Positions 56,142-64,000 of a stretch of DNA of 64,000 bases are shown here, one piece after another (position 1 is the stretch's first letter; each line of letters opens with the position of its first letter). This DNA is from Talaromyces rugulosus. Taxonomy: Eukaryota > Ascomycota > Eurotiomycetes > Eurotiales > Trichocomaceae. The stretch spans positions 2,852,001 to 2,916,000 of the forward strand of contig NC_049561.1 in the NCBI RefSeq assembly GCF_013368755.1, read 5' to 3'. The notes below the pieces were generated by a model that was given only the letters and a program-made list of their open reading frames with translations, had not been told where the DNA came from and made no database searches. The translations under genes were made by a program, and so were the position numbers.

Positions 56142-57107
56142 TCACTCTTTCATCTTTTGGTCAAACAGTTGCCTCATTGCCATAGCTTCTCCTTCCCACT
56201 TTGCGAGACGTAATCGTAAATCGTCACGTTCTTTTGTGATCTCTTCCAACCGTGACTCCAAACCAGAAATTCGATCCAGCTTTTTCTGACGCAGTCTTTG
56301 AGCGGCTAGTTTATTTCGTCTTCGTTTTTCCGTGAGTGGGTCATCGCCCGAGTCCTGCGAGGAAGGGGTGTCGCTACAAGTGGACTCGGCGACGGTTGTG
56401 TTCTGTCGCAGGTGTTGTTGTTGTTGTTTATTAATTGTTTGGAAATTTCTGATGGGTTTTGGTGAATGAGTATGTTGCTGAGATGGGGGGCCGGAAAGTG
56501 TTTGGTATAAGAGAGAGGGCGACTGCGACGGATGTCGATTGGCTTTGTTCTCTAATGTGTAGCCATGCGGTTGTCTGCCAATTAAGTTTCCTGAGGCCGC
56601 TTCTGTTGAAGGTAGACTTCTTGGTTCTGTGATTCTTGGCATAAAGTCACCCAGGGACACCCCGAGGTCGATCAAATTGGAATCGGGCAGTATTATCTGG
56701 TCAAAATCAAAGGACATGCTGTGTGCCAGTGCTGGGTCCAGATGAGAAGGGCCCTCGGACCAGGATGTCGATATGAAATTGCTTGTTGTGGGAGCAGAGG
56801 TAGAAGGGTCTCTGGGGCGCGGTGACTGGGAATTGTGAGTTGCCCTCCACCCTGGCCTTGGGTCAGTAGACGCAGCAGACATGTCGTTTGCTAGGCAGTT
56901 GTCCACTGCGTATTCACACCCACTACCGGTGCAAAATATGTGGTTCGAAGTTTTGGTGTCCAAATACGAGCAACTGGTGGAGCCGAGTGAAGTCAAGATT
57001 GCGGTCATCGGGAAAGGCGAGTAGCGATATTCGGGAGGAGTGTAATGCAAGATGGTCAGGTAACGAATGCACTGAGATGCAGCAGCTAAGACGGTGAGAA
57101 CAGGCAT
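56142..57107 (-). CDS. bZIP transcription factor
   Basis: A continuous frame of 321 aa, start taken at MPVLTVLAAASQC; later ATGs (MTAILTSLG, MSAASTD) are possible and the N terminus is uncertain. The C terminus has the basic region EKRRRNKLAAQRLRQKKLDR (about 260-279; N-x2-AA-x3-R) followed by a leucine zipper (ISGLESRLEEI... heptads to 321). The middle is Ser/Pro/Gln-rich with a Q-run (NKQQQQHL). It is a nuclear DNA-binding dimer. The S/C position of the classic basic signature is Leu, so its site preference cannot be assumed, but it sits beside a TGACTCA cluster. It diverges from a Zn2Cys6 gene with about 217 bp between start codons. Confidence 0.85.
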   Translation of the reverse strand: MPVLTVLAAASQCIRYLTILHYTPPEYRYSPFPMTAILTSLGSTSCSYLDTKTSNHIFCTGSGCEYAVDNCLANDMSAASTDPRPGWRATHNSQSPRPRDPSTSAPTTSNFISTSWSEGPSHLDPALAHSMSFDFDQIILPDSNLIDLGVSLGDFMPRITEPRSLPSTEAASGNLIGRQPHGYTLENKANRHPSQSPSLLYQTLSGPPSQQHTHSPKPIRNFQTINKQQQQHLRQNTTVAESTCSDTPSSQDSGDDPLTEKRRRNKLAAQRLRQKKLDRISGLESRLEEITKERDDLRLRLAKWEGEAMAMRQLFDQKMKE

Positions 57108-57324
57108 GGTTGCGAAGTTGATGCCTGGGAAGCGTTATATAGAGAGCCATGTCCGAAAAGCGCTGGAGAACAAATCCGGCGCTATCCAAGATAAGTCCGG
57201 CACTAGCGCCCAAAGAGGGCTAGCTGAGAACTACGTCCACGATCTCCGCACAACAGCCTCACACTTGCCCGCACTTGGCACTACTGCACTGCACTGGCAA
57301 CCAACAACCAACACATGCACCAAC
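57108..57324. promoter_or_regulatory. Bidirectional promoter (bZIP / Zn2Cys6)
   Basis: A 217-bp gap between the start codons of two divergent regulator genes, G/C-moderate, without a clear TATA box. Co-regulation is plausible but untested. Confidence 0.4.
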
Positions 57325-59890
57325 ATGGATGTTGGCGGTGTAAGTTCTGGTGACATCGACAAAAGCCCGACCAGCCAGCCGGTGAAGCGGAGAAAACCAC
57401 GGCCGAAGCTGTCATGCGTCTTGTGCCGTCAGAAAAAGTCCGGATCCCCACTCATCACAAGGTATCTAGATCTTCAGTCAGACTGACAGGCTAGGCGTAG
57501 GTTGAGATGCAACCGATTGCAGCCATGCGACAACTGCATCAAGCACCACAGAGCCTATATGTGCTACTTTGCGGGCTCGCAAGAGATGGTGACTAGGGGG
57601 CAATCGCAAGGCATCCAGGACCATCTGCGCGAACTGCACCGCCGCATCGAGCAATTGGCGAAGACAGATACCCAGTCCCAGGCCCCTAGCCTTGTGGGGC
57701 ACAGTCATCAATCTAGTTTGTCGGGCGTTGAACAAGCTCAGCCCACAGAAGTAGGCCAAGACTATCCGGGAACCCTCAAGATTGATCAAGGCGGGACGCG
57801 TTACGTGAACCCAACCCACTGGCAATCAATTCTAGATGAGGTATTTTATTTTATTTTATTTTAAATTTTGGCTTGAGACTTGCCACTAATATGTGTGTAG
57901 ATTGCTGAAGTGAAGGAGTACCTCGATCTAACCGAGGGAACATCACCTGAAGATGAGGCCGATGAATCTCTTGCGGCTCCAGATATTTCAGGGCCAGTAT
58001 TGTTATTTGGCAACACCATTCCCACTGATAAAGCCAGTTTGTTGGCTGCACTACCAGTTCGTTCAGTCGCAGATCGTCTGGTTTCTGTCTTTTTGAACTC
58101 AAAAGAGTCTATTCTCGGTGCGAACATCCCTAGTGTGTTATCCAAGGAACAAAAAAAGGCTGACGAATAACCAGTTATTATTCATGTGCCCACATTTGCA
58201 AAAGAAGTATGTCGAATTTTTTCGCAACCCCTGTCATTCCAAGCTCACCCCTATTCCTCTTAGTACTCGAAATTCTGGAAGAAGCCCGAGGAAGCCTCCA
58301 TCAGCTGGTTGGCATTCTTGTTCAGCATTCTATGCGCTGGGTCAGGTTTACAGCTTTTTTCCACCTCCGGCCGCGCGGACGGTGATTTCGCTGAAGCGTT
58401 TGACGAGAACCATAGACTGGCCTCACATTGTCTTAATTTGGCAAACTACACATCACCAGGTCAATATAAGATGGAGGCACTTGTTATAAGCGTGGCCATG
58501 GAGATTCTTAGAAGTTCCGACACTCACGTCGGTCCCTCGATTCTTCTTGGCCTTGCTACCCGACTGGCAATGCACGGTGGCTATCACCGAGATCCAAAAC
58601 ACTATCGTGATATCTCTGTTTTCGATGGAGAAATGCGACGACGCATTTGGATGTGCCTCTCTCTACTTGATCACTACATTTCCCTCCAAGCTGGTCTTCC
58701 GCCAAGTACGATCCAGGCACAATCCGACACAGAAGAGCCGCGTAATTTGACAGACGAAGACTTGGATCCGTCGATGATGGCGTTGCCACAGGCAAGACCG
58801 CTAGCTGAAACGACGCAAATTCTCTTTCCAGTTACTTTAAATCGAATCATGTTTGCCAACGCGGAAATAATGAGCAAGGTTTGCTCCGTCAAGGGAGTTC
58901 CTTACACAGAAGTTCTTCTTTTGGACGCAAACCTAAAACAGCTTCACGCGAATGTTCCACCAAGTTTACGATGCCGTTCGCTCGGGGAATCGATCGCAGA
59001 TTCCCCAAATATGATCATGGATCGCTACAACATTGACCTGATGTATCACAAAGCACGTTGTGACCTTCATCGACGATATTTAACCCAACACCGCCTTGAC
59101 CCGGCCTATGTCTATTCCAGAAGGGAATGTTTGGACGCTGCGAGAAATGTATTGCAACACCAATCTGATATCTTCGATGCCAGCTTCTCGGGAGGGCAAT
59201 TGGGCTATTCGTCTTTTTTTTTCTCCCCCGTAGTCGCGGTGCACTTTCGCACGGCTGCTATGATTGTATCGTTGGAGATATCGTGCCAATCTCGCTATGA
59301 CTTGAACCAGAATTTGTCATCTAATGACAGAAAGTCGATCTTGGAAGAAAGAGCACAACTTTCACAGGAAATTCAAAGAGCTTATACTATTTGGAATCAT
59401 CTATGCCACCAGTCCAAGGAGGCTTTGAACACCACCAAGGCTCTTCATGTTATGCTGAAAATTACAAACAATCACTTACAACATGGAGCAACACCCGAGA
59501 AGAACCAGTCAAACCCATCTGGTATAGTCGGCCTTCATGGTAAGTCAACTGGTGCTGTCGAGACTTTTCCTTGATTGATAACTAATGGGTTACGCTTCCT
59601 CTTTAGACCCAACACTCCACATGCCATCAGCACCAAGTCCTCCAAATTCCGGAGAAATCGTGGGGAACCAACTCACGCCTTTGGATGTCGATCTGATGGA
59701 CGCCTCCTTCTATCTAGGACAGGACGCACTTTCTTACTCTGCTGATACGCAATTCACTGGCTCGGTTAATCCTGTGGATTTCTACGACAAGTACTGGGAC
59801 AACATCATGCTCTTGGGCGACAGCCAATCGTTCAGTGATATGACACTAGACGGCGGTTTTCTGGGAAAGGCCGATGGTGGGCCGTCGTGA
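57325..59890 (+). CDS. Zn2Cys6 transcription factor with fungal_trans domain
   Basis: Six exons: 57325-57437, 57501-57840, 57901-58117, 58175-58206, 58264-59539, 59607-59890; 753 aa. The zinc cluster is CVLCRQKK then LRCNRLQPCDNC, whose C-x6-C spacing requires an intron from a weak GTCCGG donor (57438-57500). A 24-nt-longer exon using GTATCT would insert eight residues into the cluster. A 32-nt exon 4 supplies HVPTFAKE, joining ILVI to YSKFW, the usual start of the middle region; MRRRIWMCLSLLDHYISLQ follows. Intron 2 begins with TTTTA pentamers. It is a pathway regulator with unknown targets, divergent from the bZIP gene. Confidence 0.88.
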
Positions 59891-60873
59891 GTAGGATGTG
59901 GTGATGGAAAATGCAAACGTTAAAACACCAAACTAGTCGACCGATGTTGAACATGAGCATCGTCATAGGGGACTTCCATTCCCCCGGTGCTAGAGATTAG
60001 CTTAATGACGCTTGGTGAAAGAGAGAGCTAAATATTGCAAGGTCTATCTGCAGTCTACAGGACGATAATTGCGAATGGGACGCAGATCACATTGACGCCA
60101 TTCCCGGTTTTAGCAAGCGCGAGATGTGGCAGAAACTGTCGAGATGGGAGATGAACCATTTTTTGCTCCAAGGCAGACTTCCAGCCAGCCCTGTTAGTAG
60201 AAACTGTAATCATAAAGGGATGGTCTATTTGCCTTCAAGTTTCTAGGGTATATACAGTTGTGCCTTGATGAATGGACTTGAGATTAGCGCATCGGTGCTG
60301 ACAGAAGGGCGTACAACGAAAGCAATGATTCGTCGGTAGTTTCTGACTTTATAAAAGTCCATGTGCCTCGGTACCCTAGTGCTTTAGAGTGCCACTCCAT
60401 GACATTAGCCTCAGAGCTTAGTGCGTAGAGGAGGCGGCTGCGTTATAGTTGAGGGCAAGCATCTAGAAGTGGAATTCTAAAGCGCATATTACATTAACGT
60501 TACACTATTATATCCTAGTAAATCAAGGCAACATTTATTCAATCAAGGGCGGCTGCCGGCAAGTGATACTCGCTAGAAACACCCCAGTCAAGGTGCACAT
60601 GGCACTATTTACTTTATATGGATCTGCGCCGTAGAAGAATATTAGTATATGAAACACTCCGCCCCTAAGATCGGCGGGGCGATGGGCCCCAATTCCCGCC
60701 AATCTTCCTCCTGCAATCCCCAGGAAGCCTCCGATGATATGCAGAGCAAGCCACTATGCGTGCAACGGGCGCGATCAGCGGCGGGAGGCTTCGGTTTGTG
60801 GTACATAAACTACTGGGTCTGCTTCTCGTGTGTCTCCCTCTCACTTTCCTTCTTACTACCTCCCGACCGCAAG
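59891..60873. other. Intergenic, about 1 kb
   Basis: 3' region of the Zn2Cys6 gene and promoter/leader of the secreted protein gene. A frame running from an ATG at 60649 into the secreted protein is open, but the residues before 60874 look like leader sequence. No other gene seen. Confidence 0.5.
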
Positions 60874-62037
60874 ATGTCGCCCAGGTTGTCTTGCCTGCTG
60901 GCTGCCTCCGTCGCCCTCGGGGGATGGGCCAGCGCTGATTTCACCCCAACGGTGTCTGGAACACCGCAGGTGCTGGGGAATGTCACAGACCCGACCATCG
61001 ACCGCGACTCCTGCACCTCGGTCAGGTTTGGGGACCGCGCCCTTTGGACATGCCGGGACTCGCAGCCATATGACAGCAATGGCATTCCAACGCTCCCCGT
61101 ATACTCCAGCTCGGCGTCGTGGACCGACTTCAACTCGTCCGGTCAGCCGAACGTCCAAATCGGCATCCAGAGTGCCCAGGGTGACCAGTACGGCCTGCTC
61201 TGCTACGGCGATAACAATCAGAAGCCGTTTTTCCCTATAATCTCGTCCGAATGCAGCGACAACTCGGCCGGCGTGTGCTCGGATGGAACCCGCTATGCCA
61301 TTTGGCCAGACTCCCCCCCGCTGGTCACCGAAGCCGATATCAACACCGGAGCCGTGGCTGCGTATACCTGGATCCACCAGGCTCACCTCACGCCTTCGTT
61401 GCTGTCGCTAGACCCAGACCCTCCGGCCACACTCTACCGTATCAACTATACCCCGACATCCAGTGCCTCTGACGCGGATTCATCGGCCCTGCCCACGGTG
61501 ACCACCGTCAACAACAACTTCTGGACTGCCGGTCAGCTGTCCTATGGTGTGTACGGGGGAGTTGTCTCCAACGGCACTGCGTATTTATACGGCCAGAACA
61601 CCGCTGGCACCGTCGGCCTCGCGCAGGTCCCGGCCGGTTCGATCGAAGACCAAACAGCCTACCAATACTACGTGAACGGCGCATGGACTTCCACCGCCCC
61701 CGGAGTCAATGACACTGGTCTCAACATTGAAAACGCCAGCGCCGGTGGCCAAGGAACCTACTACTTCTCGAGCGTGTGGAACCTGTTCGTCTGGATCGGA
61801 CAAGCATCGGGAGGCCTCGGCGCCGACTTTTACATCACCACTGCCGCAGCTCCCGAGGGTCCCTGGGCGCGACCCACGAAGTTTTACTCTGGTGAAAGCA
61901 ATGGGTTGGCGTACTCGCTGCAGGCGAACCCCAGCCTACTTACGAATTCGAGTGAAAATGCTATTTACCTGACCTGGACTGCTAGTAACAACATGGGCTA
62001 TTATACTACCTTGGCTTATGTTGAATGGGAATCCTGA
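60874..62037 (+). CDS. Secreted protein, probable beta-propeller (DUF4185/GH43-like)
   Basis: Single exon, 387 aa. The start MSPRLSCLLAASVALGGWASA gives a clean signal peptide; an in-frame ATG 225 nt upstream would hide it. The mature part has repeated strand-rich units with aromatic and Asp/Gly turns (DRDSCTSVRFGDRALWTCRDS, FWTAGQLSYGVYGGVV, YFSSVWNLFVWIGQASGG, GEVKFYSGESNGLAYSLQ-like ending, YLTWTASNNMGYYTTLAYVEW). This resembles five-bladed propellers of the DUF4185/GH43 type. No catalytic triad is assigned. Likely an extracellular carbohydrate-binding or glycosidase-like protein; codon use is biased as for a well-expressed gene. Confidence 0.75.
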   Translation: MSPRLSCLLAASVALGGWASADFTPTVSGTPQVLGNVTDPTIDRDSCTSVRFGDRALWTCRDSQPYDSNGIPTLPVYSSSASWTDFNSSGQPNVQIGIQSAQGDQYGLLCYGDNNQKPFFPIISSECSDNSAGVCSDGTRYAIWPDSPPLVTEADINTGAVAAYTWIHQAHLTPSLLSLDPDPPATLYRINYTPTSSASDADSSALPTVTTVNNNFWTAGQLSYGVYGGVVSNGTAYLYGQNTAGTVGLAQVPAGSIEDQTAYQYYVNGAWTSTAPGVNDTGLNIENASAGGQGTYYFSSVWNLFVWIGQASGGLGADFYITTAAAPEGPWARPTKFYSGESNGLAYSLQANPSLLTNSSENAIYLTWTASNNMGYYTTLAYVEWES

Positions 62038-62384
62038 GTGTTGTTTGAGGACCTGCGTTGGCCATAATATAAAGATGAGCTAGTGTTTCATTCTGGGAAT
62101 TGAGTCTTCCCTCAGGGGTTTGTCATTGCATATACTTTCTATATATTCTAATTGAATTAGAACAAGTCTTTAGTTTCACTACATCATTAATCCGAGTCCA
62201 AATGTAGCCAGGAAACGACCAGTAGACATAAATTTCCCTAAATGGAAATAATGTCTGCTCCGAGTACAGCCGCTAATCTTAAAGCGAGGACGACCAGTCG
62301 GCAATAAACACGGGGAGCCGCCACTGTTTTATAGGAGGAATCTATCAAAACCCATACATTAAATTTTTAGTTTCGTTAATCGCA
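62038..62384. other. Convergent intergenic region
   Basis: Between the 3' ends of the secreted-protein gene and the regulator on the minus strand. A/T-rich, no element recognised. Confidence 0.5.
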
Positions 62385-64000
62385 TCATAAACCAGGTCTT
62401 GACATGGACAACCAAAAACTAGGGTCCCATTCAGGGCTAGACTGCGTCAGATCAAGCTCTAAATCCAGACGAGCAACATTATTTGAGACTGCGGTAGAGG
62501 GAGGCATTATCAAGGGCTGCTCAAGGTCCATTCCGGTACCGAGTGGCAGACTAACTGCTGCATCGCCCTGCATATTGGAACCAAACCCGGCCACGACCCC
62601 GCTTTGCTGTAACTGGCGCACATGGATCATCACTTCAAGGGCAGTTGAGTCTATGCAATCAACATTCTCAAGGATCTCCGGCACAAGGCAGAGGCTGTTA
62701 GAAATGCGCTTGCTGTCTTCCGACGAAGATGGCAGGCTATTCAACCTGTAGAGCAACGTGACAGCAGCGGTCCACACAATGGAAGACAATTCCGGGTGGT
62801 CGGAATAAATATCGGTTTCCAAGGAGCATTGATGGCATATTTGAATAATAGCACTGGCGTGGCCTGTAAGCTTGCTCACAAGCGATTGGAGTACATTTTC
62901 GCTCTGCTCCCGCTCTATATCCATAGCTACAAGCGGCCGAATCAGTGTCATGACGGCATTGTGGTATTCGATCTCAAGGAATATCCGCTGGTTTTGCATC
63001 CAGCGAGGTGCATACAGATCGAAATACAAGCTGGAGACTTCCGTCGATGGTCCCTTTTGGTCACCAGTTCGCGAAAGCCGTAGATCACTGGGAAGGGCGT
63101 CAACCCAAGCTTGAAGGGTACCCAATTTCTTTTCCAGATGCTCTGCAGTGGAGCTGAGGCTCGGTGGAGTGTGCTGTTTGTTCATGTTTGACGCGTAAAA
63201 GGTGCTGCTATTCTTGACACCGTCATTGTAGACATCGACAGCAATCGATTGGACGATAGTGCAGAGTCTGGCAGTATGGACCATATATGTCAACCATGTC
63301 ATTTCCGGGGTGGAGAAGTACGACCGCAAGCATGCAATCCGAGCAGTTTCCGCGTCATCTGCTGGCAGCTGACAGTTCGATGTGTTCAAGTCAACAACCA
63401 TCGGCCGTCCCAGTTCCAGCGAGAGCTTGCTATCCAAAACATAAAGCGACCACCAAATCCGCCGACGAAGCTCAGTCTTCGTAATTCCGAGGCTTGCTGG
63501 AGGATCGCGATGAAGACCCAGGCTATATGCAATACGAACTGCAGTGCCGAGAACGTTATACGCAGCAGATATACGAGATGTGCTGTGGAGATATATAGCC
63601 ATTAGAGTCTGGGCTTGCACTGTAAAAGCAGTTGGTCTATCCAATTCATCGTCGAGCAGTCGCTGACACCGGCGGTAGTGCCATACCGAAGTACTAGCAT
63701 CAGTCAACTCCCCAAGACCGTTGCTACTGGGAGCCCCGAGACTATTGCTGCTAGGAGAATAATTCTGAGACTGCTGACCCAGAGGCTGCTTGGAAGTTGG
63801 CGATTTTGCCAACGCACAAACGGCGATAACGATATCCACCAGCGCGGACGGCGCACGTGTTCGTTGCGCCGACTGTGTCGAAGCAGGGATCCAAAGTGAT
63901 TCGAAATACTCTGTAAAGTCATTTTCGCAAATTATCGGAAGCAATGGATGGTGCAAATCCCAAAACTGTCGAACGTATTGCCGTTGTTGGGTTCTTGAAA
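62385..64000 (-). CDS. Fungal transcription factor, fungal_trans domain, 5' end missing
   Basis: The frame is open through the right edge, where it reads QRQYVRQFWDLHHPLLPII, the usual start of the fungal_trans middle homology region; the zinc cluster must lie outside the window. About 538 residues are visible without an intron. The central motif YNVLGTAVRIAYSLGLHRDP followed by LRRRIWWSLYVLDSKLSLELGRP is diagnostic. The C-terminal part has helices and an acidic end (LDLELDLTQ). It is a nuclear regulator of unknown targets. Confidence 0.88.
   Translation of the reverse strand, partial: SRTQQRQYVRQFWDLHHPLLPIICENDFTEYFESLWIPASTQSAQRTRAPSALVDIVIAVCALAKSPTSKQPLGQQSQNYSPSSNSLGAPSSNGLGELTDASTSVWHYRRCQRLLDDELDRPTAFTVQAQTLMAIYLHSTSRISAAYNVLGTAVRIAYSLGLHRDPPASLGITKTELRRRIWWSLYVLDSKLSLELGRPMVVDLNTSNCQLPADDAETARIACLRSYFSTPEMTWLTYMVHTARLCTIVQSIAVDVYNDGVKNSSTFYASNMNKQHTPPSLSSTAEHLEKKLGTLQAWVDALPSDLRLSRTGDQKGPSTEVSSLYFDLYAPRWMQNQRIFLEIEYHNAVMTLIRPLVAMDIEREQSENVLQSLVSKLTGHASAIIQICHQCSLETDIYSDHPELSSIVWTAAVTLLYRLNSLPSSSEDSKRISNSLCLVPEILENVDCIDSTALEVMIHVRQLQQSGVVAGFGSNMQGDAAVSLPLGTGMDLEQPLIMPPSTAVSNNVARLDLELDLTQSSPEWDPSFWLSMSRPGL

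Noticed and set aside
60649..60873. N-terminal extension of the secreted protein
   Set aside because: In frame, but the extension would place the signal peptide internally; the ATG at 60874 gives a standard secretory start.

Overview
This window reads as nuclear DNA of a filamentous ascomycete, most likely Eurotiales (Aspergillus or Penicillium type). Introns are 45-90 nt GT-AG with CTAAC/CTGAC-like branch sites. There are four Zn2Cys6 regulators and one bZIP regulator, and many secreted or accessory enzymes: a SedB-type sedolisin, a GH20 hexosaminidase, a CFEM protein, a LovD-like serine hydrolase, a sphingolipid C9-methyltransferase and a P450. Genus assignment is inference. No rRNA, tRNA, CRISPR, prophage or intact transposon was recognised.

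Layout. 1-8063: the 3' part of a giant DUF3638/DUF3645 P-loop protein, cut off by the left edge. 8258-11145 (-): two tandem AN1-like zinc finger plus APH-kinase modules that run into each other; the first carries an in-frame TAG and the second finger has lost a zinc ligand. 11701-12540: an orphan gene. 13077-20651 (-): three secreted proteins (GH20 hexosaminidase, sedolisin, beta-helix protein). 21347-26083 (+): an SDR, a TIM-barrel sugar epimerase-like protein and a Zn2Cys6 regulator, which together look like a small sugar/polyol catabolic cluster. 26321-35502: a fused enoyl-CoA hydratase/acyl-CoA ligase, divergent hotdog thioesterase, Zn2Cys6 regulator, HAD dehalogenase-like protein and amino-acid permease, plausibly a CoA-ester catabolic cluster. 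36662-38014: LovD-like transesterase/beta-lactamase fold. 39039-39609: CFEM protein. 40002-41707: sphingolipid C9-methyltransferase. 44071-48394: a family 2-like glycosyltransferase and a P450.

48.7-55.6 kb is the least ordinary part. It is an A/T-rich block of five or six small orphan genes with no recognised domain, several of them apparently damaged (a frameshift, an in-frame TGA, a short fragment). Most look beta-rich and end in a similar beta-hairpin-like pattern. Two of their upstream regions carry TGA(C/G)TCA sites, with seven TGACTC/GAGTCA cores in 306 bp before the gene at 54717-55607, and the next gene is a bZIP factor. That pairing suggests a bZIP-controlled, fast-evolving locus; this is inference.

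56142-59890: the bZIP gene and a divergent Zn2Cys6 regulator sharing about 217 bp of promoter. 60874-62037: a secreted protein, probably beta-propeller. 62385-64000: another fungal regulator, cut by the right edge. Exon boundaries were placed by hand from splice consensus, frame and protein-family continuity; none is confirmed by transcripts.
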